This document shows positions 24,282 through 32,091 of a DNA stretch of 56,435 nt, in pieces (the first letter of the stretch is position 1; every line of letters starts with the position of its first letter). The DNA lies in assembly GCA_035544835.1 (NCBI GenBank), contig DASZZV010000299.1, positions 1 to 56,435 on the forward strand, given 5' to 3'. A model generated the notes under the pieces. That model was not told the DNA's origin. It ran no database searches and worked only from the letters and a program-made list of their open reading frames with translations. A program made the position numbers and the translations under genes. Source of the DNA: DASZZV01 sp035544835 (lineage in GTDB: Bacteria > Acidobacteriota > Thermoanaerobaculia > Gp7-AA8).

Positions 24282-25637
24282 TCAGAAGCTCTTCAGGAAG
24301 GCCTCGTTGGACGGGTACTTCTGCATCTTTTCCAGCAACATCTTCATCGCCGTCATCGGGTCGGTACCGGCTAGAGCGCGTCGAAGCGTGTGAATCTTGG
24401 GCTGCCACTCGAGCGGCAGTAACTTCTCTTCCTTGCGGGTTCCGGTCTGAGCGATGTTGATGGCCGGGAAGATACGGCGCTCGAAGAGTCCCCGGTCGAG
24501 AACGATCTCTGTATTACCCGTGCCCTTGAACTCCTGGAAGATGACCTCGTCCATGCGCGATCCGGTATCGATCAGGGCAGTGGCGATGATGGTCAGCGAG
24601 CTCCAGTCCTCGCCACAACGTGCCGAGCCGAAGAATTTGCGCGGCTTCTCCATCGTCCGTGCGTCGATGCCGCCGGTGAGAATGCGCCCGCTGGAGCGCT
24701 GCTCGTTGTTGTAGGCGCGCGACATTCTCGTGATCGAGTCGCAGAGGATGACGACGTCGTGCTTGAGCTCCACGAGGCGTCGTGCGCGCTCGAGAACGAG
24801 CTCGGCCAGGATGATGTGATTCTCCGCCGTCTCATCCGAAGAGGAGGCGATGACTTCACCCCGCACCGATCGTCGGATGTCGGTGACTTCCTCGGGGCGC
24901 TCGTCGACGAGCAAGACCATCACGATCACCTCGGGATGATTCTTCTCGATTCCGTGGGCGATGTCTTTCAGCAGCGTCGTCTTGCCAGCCTTGGGTGGCG
25001 CTACTACGAGGCAGCGCTGGCCGCGGCCGATGGGAGCGAGAAGATCGAGAACGCGGGTGGAGAGTCTGTCGGGCTCGGTCTCGAGCTTGAAACACTGGAT
25101 GGGATCAATCGAGATCAGCTCAGAGAAAGGACGTCGCGTTTCGCGGAATACCTCGAGAGGCATGTCCTCGACCATTTCGGGATTCACCAGCTCGATGGTG
25201 TTTCCGGCCCTGCGCGCCGGGCCGGACATCTTCAGACCGGCCTGCAGGTGATAACGCTCGATGATGTTTCTCGGCACGATCGGGTTGATCGACTGAGCGA
25301 TGTAGTTGTTGGCGGGGTTTACAAGGAAGCCGGTGCCGTTGGCCTTGATGAAGAGCACGCCACTGGCTTCATCGACGACCTCTGGCAGCGCCGGCTGGTC
25401 GCCGGAAACCGTTCGCGGCGAATCGAAGCGCGGCTCGCCTTCACCTCGGCGCCGGTGTCGTGAACGACGACGACGCGAACGATTCTGGGGCGCGGCTGAG
25501 CCCTGCGCCGTTCGCTCGGGCGGAGGTGGGGCGTCGGAGCCGTTGCCGCCTTGAGGGTTGGGGGTTGCGGCGTTATTTCCGTTGGGGCGACGCCGGCGAC
25601 GCCGACGCTTACGATTTTTAGTTTCTTCTGGTGTCAT
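24282..25637 (-). CDS. rho: Transcription termination factor Rho
   Basis: 451-residue RNA-dependent helicase. The ATPase core is clear: Walker A APPKAGKTTLL (213-223), VDERPEEVTD, Walker B in DVVILCDSITR, the Q-loop region GRILTGGID, and the R-loop KFFGSARCGEDWSSLTI. The usual N-terminal helical domain is replaced by about 80 residues of low complexity with Arg-rich blocks (RKRRRRRRR, RSRRRRSRHRRR). The RNA-binding fold has NGTGFL where DGFGFLR is usual. A 270-bp leader separates it from the divergent kinase fusion gene. Confidence 0.95.
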   Translation of the reverse strand: MTPEETKNRKRRRRRRRPNGNNAATPNPQGGNGSDAPPPPERTAQGSAAPQNRSRRRRSRHRRRGEGEPRFDSPRTVSGDQPALPEVVDEASGVLFIKANGTGFLVNPANNYIAQSINPIVPRNIIERYHLQAGLKMSGPARRAGNTIELVNPEMVEDMPLEVFRETRRPFSELISIDPIQCFKLETEPDRLSTRVLDLLAPIGRGQRCLVVAPPKAGKTTLLKDIAHGIEKNHPEVIVMVLLVDERPEEVTDIRRSVRGEVIASSSDETAENHIILAELVLERARRLVELKHDVVILCDSITRMSRAYNNEQRSSGRILTGGIDARTMEKPRKFFGSARCGEDWSSLTIIATALIDTGSRMDEVIFQEFKGTGNTEIVLDRGLFERRIFPAINIAQTGTRKEEKLLPLEWQPKIHTLRRALAGTDPMTAMKMLLEKMQKYPSNEAFLKSF

Positions 25638-25807
25638 GCGCGGTTCTTGTGTGACCTGCCTCAGATTTGAATATCCGGAATCTGCGACTCTCGGCGGAGT
25701 TCAAAGCTCGAACGCCTGGCGGGAAAGCCGATCGGAGTCTTTGCTCGATTCGTGGCCCGAGGCCGCTGGGCGCCGAAAAATCCGGCGACCCTTTCAATAG
25801 CGGCGGT

Positions 25808-25838
25808 AGTATACCGGAATCAAACCCGACCGTTGCAA
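25808..25838 (-). promoter_or_regulatory. Candidate rho promoter
   Basis: On the minus strand, TTGCAA (25833-25838) and TATACT (25808-25813) are separated by 19 bp. They would give a leader of about 165 nt before the rho ATG. The spacing is longer than ideal. Confidence 0.4.
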
Positions 25839-25940
25839 GTAGAAAATTCTGGTCCCATGTCGCCGCCACAAGCGTTTGACCGGTGTGTGACTCCTGTGTG
25901 ACAATTGGATAACTTTCATCATTCTAAAGACTTCAATCCC

Positions 25941-28823
25941 ATGTCAGACAATATTCTCGTCGTCGAGTACGAACCTCGCTATACGGATCGGGTCAAGCAG
26001 GCTCTCAGTGGCCAGCCTTATGATGCCGTATTCGTGAAGGATGGGGAGGAAGCCCTGTCGACTCTCGACAAGCGGCAGCCACGTCTCATCGTGATGTCCT
26101 CGGTTCTTCCCAGGATCAGTGCTCCGGAGCTCATCAGGCTGATTCGCAATCGGTCGGACTTCAAAGGGACGCCGATCCTGGTCACCGTGTCCGGCTATAA
26201 CGGCAAGAGCACCAAAGCCGACGCCATGAAGCTCGGCGCGTCCGACATTCTGCCGAAGCCTTATTCGGAAGGGGAGTTTCTTGGCAAGGTGAAACAACTG
26301 CTGGGCGGGGCGTCAAACCAGACCGTGCAACTCGATCTTCGTGAGCTTGGCCTGCTCAATCCCAAACCTGCCGCGGCACCTCCCGGCGGTGGGCAAAAGC
26401 TCACTTCTGACGATATTTTTGGAGACATGGTGGACGATAAGAATCCCGCTGCGATCGCTTCGCGTAAATCTGCGAAGGCCTCGCAGGATCTCGACGACAT
26501 GCTCTCGCAGACACTCTCGGGCGTGCGCGCGGTCAAGAAGAAGCCAGAGGACCAGCGGCCAGATGGCCAGGCGGCTCCCACTCCATCAACACCGGCCGTT
26601 CCCAAACCCGCAAAGCCCAGAAGCACCATCGATGACCTTGTTCAAAACACACTTTCAGGACTCGAGAAACAGAACCGGCCGCGGCCTGCCGCGGAAGCTC
26701 CCGTCGCCGCGCCTCCGCCCGCCACGCCTCGTGTAGCTCCGGTGGCCGCCGCACCTCAAGAGGTACCAGCCCGTCCATCTCCAGCTGCGGCACCTCGTCC
26801 TGCTCCAACGCCCCCTCCAACACTCGTCGATGTGCCCCTTCCGCAGAAGGTGACCATCTCGGCTCCGATCATTGTGCCGAGAGTCGAGCCCGAGAAGCAC
26901 GATGAGAAGGAAAAGGAAGATGTCGACGGCATTCGCTTTGGCCAATACGTACTGAAAGAAAAGATCGCGACTGGCGGAATGGCCGAGGTCTGGAAAGCCC
27001 GGATGCGTGGAGTCGAAGGCTTCCAGAAGATGGTGGCGATCAAGAAGATCCTCCCGCATATGTCCGACAACGAGGAATTCGTCACGATGTTCATTGACGA
27101 AGCCAAGCTGGCGGCGCAGCTCAACCACAACAACATCATTCATATTTATGATCTCGGCAAGATCGCCTCCTCGTTCTACATCGCGATGGAGTTCATCGAT
27201 GGCCGGGATCTGAAGGCCATCCTCAAGCGGGGCGAGGATCGCGGCCAGCCCATGACCATCGAGCTGGCCTTGTTCATCACTTCCAAGATCGCCTCGGCTC
27301 TGGACTACGCCCATCGCAAGCGCGACTTCGATGAGAAGGAAATGGGTCTCGTCCACCGCGATGTGTCCCCGCAGAACGTGCTCATCTCCTACGAGGGCGA
27401 CATCAAGCTCTGCGACTTCGGAATCGCCAAAGCTGCCTCGAAGGCCTCGCACACGATTGCCGGTGCCTTAAAGGGAAAGCTTCAGTACATGTCACCGGAG
27501 CAGGCCCGCGGAAAGAACATCGATCGCCGCTCCGATATCTTCGCCCTGGCCGTCGTTCTGTTCGAGATGCTCACCGGGAGGAAGCTCTTCACTGGCGAAA
27601 GCGAGATGTCGATCCTCGAGCAGGTGCGCGAGGGCCAGGTGCAGACGCCTTCGCACATCAACGATGAGGTGACTCCGGAGATCGACCACATCGTTCACAA
27701 GGCTCTGGAGAAGAATGCTGACGACCGCTATCAGACCGCTGGAGAGATGGCGCGGGACCTCGATGCCGTTCTCTATAGCTTCCGCCCCACGCCGACCAGC
27801 GCGGATCTCGCCATTTTCATGCACCGAATTTATGGCGGTGAGGACGAAGTGGTCGCACCCGTCGAGGAAGTAGCCGCGCCACCGGCTCCGGCAGTAGTCG
27901 CGCCGCCGCCACCACAAAAAGTCACGCCGCACGTCGCTGCTGCCGCCCCTGTACACGTGGCGGCTCTGGTCCCGGTTGCAGTTTCTTCTTCTCCCGAACC
28001 GACATTTTCTTTCGGCGTCCCTGCCGAAGAGAAGAAGGCACCCGTGGCCTTGATCGCCATCGGTGTTCTGGTGGCCGCAGCGGTCATTGGCGGCGTGGTG
28101 ATGGCCACCAGGAAGAGCTCACCAGCGTCGCCGGTCAACTCGCCAGCACAGACCGCGTCGATTCCGGCCGCGACGACTTCTGTTGGCAGCACGGCGGCAC
28201 CCGTCGTTCCGACCACCACAGTTACGACCGCGACAACGGGAACGGCGCTCGGGCAGAATGATCAGGCCCTGATCAACGAGGAAGTCAAGAAGCGGCTCGC
28301 TCAGGAGAAGGCGCGTCTCGACCTGCAGAAGGCAACTCAGACCGCAGCACTGGCCAAGCCTCCCGAAACGAGGCCAGCTGCTCCAACCCTACCGACTCCG
28401 GCCCCGGCTACGCAGACCATAGCGGCGCAGCCGACTCCGGCGCCACCTCCACCGGCTGCGACGCAGACAGTGGCGGAAGCGCGGCCTGAACCGGCCGCTC
28501 CAGCCGCAGCCCGTGTCAAAGAAGGCGACCTCGTCGAACAGGGAGCGGAGGGATTGGAACCGCCGCAACTCATCAAGCTCAGCAAGATGCAGTACCCGCC
28601 GATGGCAAAAGCGCAGAAGGTTCAGGGGCTGGTCGTGGTTCGGGCCCTGGTCTCGGAAACGGGAAAGGTGCTCGAGATCAAAGTGCTGCGAGGAGTGGCC
28701 CAAAACGTGGGTATCAATGAGGCCGCGGCCGAAGCTGTGCGTTCCTCAGCGTTTCGTCCAGCCACCAAGGATGGGGTACACGTGAAGTCGTACTACACGA
28801 TGACTATCCCCTTTAAGCTATAA
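25941..28823 (+). CDS. Pseudo-receiver/Ser-Thr kinase/TonB fusion
   Basis: About 960 residues. Residues 1-120 form a receiver-like fold in which the acidic pair is E9-Y10 and the phospho-acceptor position is Ser53 (LIVMSSVLP). A Pro/Ala-rich linker follows. The kinase domain (about 333-600) has IATGGMAEVWKA, VAIKKIL, LVHRDVSPQNVLI, LCDFGIAK and MSPEQARG. A second Pro/Ala linker leads to one membrane helix (VALIAIGVLVAAAVIGGVVM) and then a TonB C-terminal domain (YPPMAKAQKVQGLVVVRALV, SSAFRPATKDG). The TonB domain should face the periplasm. The ATG at 25941 is chosen over a TTG 36 bases earlier. It may couple phosphorylation to outer-membrane receptors. Confidence 0.88.
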   Translation: MSDNILVVEYEPRYTDRVKQALSGQPYDAVFVKDGEEALSTLDKRQPRLIVMSSVLPRISAPELIRLIRNRSDFKGTPILVTVSGYNGKSTKADAMKLGASDILPKPYSEGEFLGKVKQLLGGASNQTVQLDLRELGLLNPKPAAAPPGGGQKLTSDDIFGDMVDDKNPAAIASRKSAKASQDLDDMLSQTLSGVRAVKKKPEDQRPDGQAAPTPSTPAVPKPAKPRSTIDDLVQNTLSGLEKQNRPRPAAEAPVAAPPPATPRVAPVAAAPQEVPARPSPAAAPRPAPTPPPTLVDVPLPQKVTISAPIIVPRVEPEKHDEKEKEDVDGIRFGQYVLKEKIATGGMAEVWKARMRGVEGFQKMVAIKKILPHMSDNEEFVTMFIDEAKLAAQLNHNNIIHIYDLGKIASSFYIAMEFIDGRDLKAILKRGEDRGQPMTIELALFITSKIASALDYAHRKRDFDEKEMGLVHRDVSPQNVLISYEGDIKLCDFGIAKAASKASHTIAGALKGKLQYMSPEQARGKNIDRRSDIFALAVVLFEMLTGRKLFTGESEMSILEQVREGQVQTPSHINDEVTPEIDHIVHKALEKNADDRYQTAGEMARDLDAVLYSFRPTPTSADLAIFMHRIYGGEDEVVAPVEEVAAPPAPAVVAPPPPQKVTPHVAAAAPVHVAALVPVAVSSSPEPTFSFGVPAEEKKAPVALIAIGVLVAAAVIGGVVMATRKSSPASPVNSPAQTASIPAATTSVGSTAAPVVPTTTVTTATTGTALGQNDQALINEEVKKRLAQEKARLDLQKATQTAALAKPPETRPAAPTLPTPAPATQTIAAQPTPAPPPPAATQTVAEARPEPAAPAAARVKEGDLVEQGAEGLEPPQLIKLSKMQYPPMAKAQKVQGLVVVRALVSETGKVLEIKVLRGVAQNVGINEAAAEAVRSSAFRPATKDGVHVKSYYTMTIPFKL

Positions 28824-28888
28824 TCGCCGCCCGTTTCAGCAAAATCAGCAAGATAGAAAAAAAATCGAGAGCAATCGAGGGACTTAAG

Positions 28889-29119
28889 ATGGCGACTTTG
28901 ACCGATAAACAGCGTGAGTTTTATCAGAGCACTCTCGAGGTCACGAGAGCGGAAGTAAATGATTTGAAAGATCTGATCGAGGAAGAGTTGAGCAAGGTCA
29001 AAGAGCGCATCGCCGACCTCACCAATGCCATCAATGCGGCCAAGCAGATGTATGCGGCGGCCTGTAACCGGCTGGGAATCGAGAATGATCTGGCCGAGGA
29101 AGACGACGAGCAGTCGTAA
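28889..29119 (+). CDS. Small coiled-coil protein, unknown
   Basis: 76 residues, highly charged and predicted entirely helical (EVTRAEVNDLKDLIEEELSKVKERIADLTNAINAAKQMY), ending in an acidic tail. No known motif. It starts at an ATG 66 bp downstream of the kinase/TonB fusion and is followed within 35 bp by a strong terminator. It is therefore probably the last gene of that unit and perhaps a partner of the fusion protein. Confidence 0.75.
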   Translation: MATLTDKQREFYQSTLEVTRAEVNDLKDLIEEELSKVKERIADLTNAINAAKQMYAAACNRLGIENDLAEEDDEQS

Positions 29120-29136
29120 CGGGTACCTCTTTCAGC

Positions 29137-30036
29137 GTGCTTAAAAATCTACGACCGACCCTCCCGGGTCGGTTTTTTATTTCGCTTTGCCTCCTCACTC
29201 TTCTGCTTCTGCCGGCATGCCGCCGTCGAGGCAGCGGGTTGAAGGACGACGTCGGGAGAGACGTCGACTTCAGCCCTCCTGCCAGACGAGTGGTCACCAT
29301 CGCCCCGAATGTGACGGAGCTGGCTTTTGCGGTGAAAGCAGGCAATCGCGTTGTCGGCACCGACGATTTCTCGGATTTTCCTGCTGAGGCGGCGAAGCTT
29401 CCGAAGGTCGGAGCTATGGAGCCGAACCTCGAGTCGATTGCCCGGCTCGAACCCGACCTCGTGTTCGCATCGACCTCCGCGAATCGCCCGGGACTTGCCG
29501 AAGCGATGCGCGAGATTCACATACCGCTTTATGTCGTGAAGACGGAGCGTCTATCGCAGATCGCTCCGGCAGCGGCCAGAATTGCCGGAATTCTCGGCGG
29601 CGACGCTTCCATTGCGGCGACCATCGAGAAGGCCATCGCGGCGCAGAAGCGAGTCCGGCCGAAGCCGCCGCGAGTCTTGTTTCTCCTCTGGCCGAATCCG
29701 CTTTACGTGGCAGGTCACGACACTTTCATCGACGACCTCCTCACACTCACCGGCGCAGTCAACGCCGTTCCACCGACGGTGAAGGGATGGCCTCAGTATT
29801 CTCTGGAAGCGCTGATCGCGAATCCGCCCGATCTCATTCTTTTCCCCTCGAAATCTGTGAATCTCGCCACTCTGCAGAAGCAACTGTCGGGCGATTCGCG
29901 AACTGCGACGCTCGAGGTTCTCCACGACGGCCTCATCATCCCGGTCGACGAAAATCGATTCACTCGTCCGGGGCCACGTGTTGCGGAAGCGGCCGCGGAG
30001 CTCAATGCGATACTCGATGGTCTGGAGTTCCGGTGA
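29137..30036 (+). CDS. btuF: BtuF-like periplasmic binding lipoprotein
   Basis: 299 residues. A signal with lipobox LLPAC precedes a helical-backbone metal-binding fold of the cobalamin/siderophore type: PARRVVTIAPNVTELAFAV, VVGTDDFSDFPAEA, LPKVGAMEPNLESIARLEPDLV and a C-terminal ENRFTRPGPRVAEAA. It delivers ligand to the permease and ATPase that follow with overlapping starts. The only possible start before the signal is GTG 29137, with a weak ribosome binding site. A factor-independent terminator lies inside the first codons. The substrate is probably a corrinoid but could be heme or a siderophore. Confidence 0.86.
   Translation: MLKNLRPTLPGRFFISLCLLTLLLLPACRRRGSGLKDDVGRDVDFSPPARRVVTIAPNVTELAFAVKAGNRVVGTDDFSDFPAEAAKLPKVGAMEPNLESIARLEPDLVFASTSANRPGLAEAMREIHIPLYVVKTERLSQIAPAAARIAGILGGDASIAATIEKAIAAQKRVRPKPPRVLFLLWPNPLYVAGHDTFIDDLLTLTGAVNAVPPTVKGWPQYSLEALIANPPDLILFPSKSVNLATLQKQLSGDSRTATLEVLHDGLIIPVDENRFTRPGPRVAEAAAELNAILDGLEFR
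29154..29178 (+). terminator. Terminator inside the 5' end of the BtuF gene
   Basis: An 8-bp stem (ACCGACCC and its complement), 4-base loop, followed by a T-run. It lies 35 bp past the small coiled-coil gene but within codons 6-14 of the BtuF-like gene. Confidence 0.8.
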
Positions 30037-31016
30037 CGATGGTTCCAGGTAAGACGGAGCTGCGTCGTGGCCTGCTGCTATTGTCGATGGCGCTGATCCT
30101 GTCAATCCTCATTGGTATTTCGGTTGGCGGAACGCGCGTCACGGGAAGCTCCTTCTTCGAAGGCGAGCGAGTCGCACGTCTCATCGTCCTGCAGATTCGA
30201 CTTCCCCGCGTACTGGTTGCCGGATGCGTCGGGGCCATTCTGGCCATGTCCGGTGCGACGTTTCAGACGTTGCTTCGCAATCCGCTCGCCGATCCCTTCG
30301 TGCTGGGAGTATCGGGTGGTGCCGCCTGTGCCGCGGCCATTGCCACGGCACTCGGCTTCGGTCGGATACCGGGGGCGCTCGCGCTGATTGCGTTTGGCGG
30401 TGCGCTAGCCGCAACATTTGTCGTTCTGATGGTTTCCAGACGGCATGGATCTGTTGATTCGGCGCGGCTTCTGCTGGCCGGACTCGTTCTGAACGCCCTG
30501 TTTTCCGCCCTGATTCTGCTGGCCCTGTCGGTGTTGCGAGGGGGAGATCTGACCATGGCGCTTCGGTGGATGATGGGAACTTTCTTCGCCTCGACCGTCG
30601 CAGAAGCGGAGGTTCTGGGGATCGCCCTGACCATCGCCATGGGAGCGTTGTGGTGGATCTCGCGCGACCTGAGACTCCTGAGTTTCGGCGAGGAAGACGC
30701 AAGGGCCAGAGGAGTCAATACCGAGCGCACGAAAGTAATCGCCTTCATCGCGGCCTCGCTGGCCACCGGTGCCGCCGTTTCCGCGGGCGGAATCATCGGC
30801 TTCGTGGGACTTCTCACCCCCCATTTCGTCAGACGCTTCTGGAGCAGCGATTACCGGATCAGCATGCCCCTGGCCGCGCTCGCAGGCGCGGTGCTTCTGA
30901 TCCTGGCCGACGCCCTTTCGCGTGTAGTCGTGGCACCCGCCGAGCTTCCGGTGGGAGCCCTGACGGCGCTTCTCGGAGTGCCTTTTTTCCTCATGCTGGT
31001 GAGGAGATCCGCCTAG
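30033..31016 (+). CDS. btuC: FecCD-family ABC permease (BtuC-like)
   Basis: 327-residue integral membrane subunit with about nine to ten hydrophobic segments. It has the family signatures QIRLPRVLVAGCVGAILAMSGATFQTLLRNPLADPFVLGVSGGAA and, near the end, GFVGLLTPHFVR followed by LPVGALTALLGVPFF. The GTG at 30033 overlaps the BtuF stop as GTGA; an ATG six bases later is an alternative. It forms the translocation path for the ligand captured by the preceding lipoprotein. Confidence 0.92.
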   Translation: MTMVPGKTELRRGLLLLSMALILSILIGISVGGTRVTGSSFFEGERVARLIVLQIRLPRVLVAGCVGAILAMSGATFQTLLRNPLADPFVLGVSGGAACAAAIATALGFGRIPGALALIAFGGALAATFVVLMVSRRHGSVDSARLLLAGLVLNALFSALILLALSVLRGGDLTMALRWMMGTFFASTVAEAEVLGIALTIAMGALWWISRDLRLLSFGEEDARARGVNTERTKVIAFIAASLATGAAVSAGGIIGFVGLLTPHFVRRFWSSDYRISMPLAALAGAVLLILADALSRVVVAPAELPVGALTALLGVPFFLMLVRRSA

Positions 31017-31793
31017 ATGCTCATGAGGCTCGAGGCGGTCGATTTTAGATATGGCGGTGGAACGACGGCGCTTTCGGGGATCGACGTGTCATTCGGCGCG
31101 GGCGAGCTCGTCTGCGTGGCCGGCCGGAACGGCTCAGGAAAGTCGACACTGCTTCGATTGATGAGCCGCATCATCGATCCGACCAGGGGGACGATCTGGT
31201 TCGATGGGGAACCGGTTTCGACGATCGACCGCAGGATGTTCGCGCGCTCGGTCGGCTACCTCGCGCAGAATCCAACCGTTGCCTTTCCGGCGACAGCGCT
31301 GGAGATCGTGCTCTCAGGGAGATCGGCTTACCTGGCCCGATTCGGATGGGAGACTCCGGCTGATCTGGAGCTCGCGCATGCGGCGCTGGCCTCGTGCGAT
31401 GTCGATCGTCTGGCCGGTCGTTACCTCGATGAAATGAGCGGCGGCGAGAAGAAGCGTGTTTTTCTGGCGCGGGTGCTGGTGGGAGCTCCGCGAGTAGTAC
31501 TCCTCGACGAGCCACTCGCAGCCCTCGATTTCGCGCATGTCGAGCAGCTGCTCGGGCTGTTGCGGCGAATCGTCGTGGAGAGGAAGTGCTCGGTCATCTT
31601 CGTGTCTCACGACTTGAGCTGGAGCTCCGCCTGCGCCGACCGGGTTCTGGTTCTCGATGACGGAAAGCTCGTCGGCGATGGCCCGCCGGAGCGAGTTCTC
31701 ACGGTGGAAAATATCGAGAAGCATTTCGGATTCAAAGCGCAGCGGGTTGCGGGAGCCGAGGGACGGCAGTGGATCGTTCCCTACCTTCCTTGA
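31017..31793 (+). CDS. btuD: ABC ATPase of the BtuCD type
   Basis: 258 residues. Walker A GRNGSGKST, Q-loop YLAQNP, signature MSGGEKKRVFLA, Walker B VVLLDEPLAALD, and switch His in FVSHDLSW. It pairs with the FecCD permease; its ATG directly follows the permease stop. The degree of match to cobalamin versus iron-siderophore ATPases cannot be judged from motifs alone. After it, a nested palindrome separates the operon from rel. Confidence 0.92.
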   Translation: MLMRLEAVDFRYGGGTTALSGIDVSFGAGELVCVAGRNGSGKSTLLRLMSRIIDPTRGTIWFDGEPVSTIDRRMFARSVGYLAQNPTVAFPATALEIVLSGRSAYLARFGWETPADLELAHAALASCDVDRLAGRYLDEMSGGEKKRVFLARVLVGAPRVVLLDEPLAALDFAHVEQLLGLLRRIVVERKCSVIFVSHDLSWSSACADRVLVLDDGKLVGDGPPERVLTVENIEKHFGFKAQRVAGAEGRQWIVPYLP

Positions 31794-31812
31794 TGTAGCC
31801 TTCTTCAGGGCT

Positions 31813-31947
31813 GGCGTAGGGCCGCACGGCGTGCGGCCGATACCTTCCTGCACCGGGTCCAAGGTTCGATGTGGACCGCCGAGCGACTGCCTTATTCATT
31901 TGTGATCCGCGACGGGATACCGGCCGCACGCCGTGCGGCCCTACGCC
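31813..31947. repeat. Nested inverted repeat module
   Basis: Arms 31813-31844 and 31916-31947 are inverted copies. Each contains its own palindrome, GCCGCACGGCGTGCGGC. It shares its architecture, but not its sequence, with 4491-4612 and 6558-6787. I see nothing else in this roughly 300-bp gap. Confidence 0.83.
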
Positions 31948-32091
31948 GATCGAGACACGCACACGGACAACGGACCACCACCAACCAGAACAGACGAAAC
32001 GTGGCACGGACCAACGGGATCCAGACACTCACAACGAACCTAGGACATCGTGTTCGCTTTGTTATACTCGCGACCTGCCGGGAGCGCGGCG

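Noticed and set aside
26655..27452. Long open frame antisense to the kinase domain
   Set aside because: The opposite strand encodes clear kinase motifs; the antisense product has no family features.
29120..29180. Cobalamin riboswitch before btuF
   Set aside because: Only 17 bp separate the preceding stop from the start; there is no room for the B12 box structure and only a simple terminator is seen.
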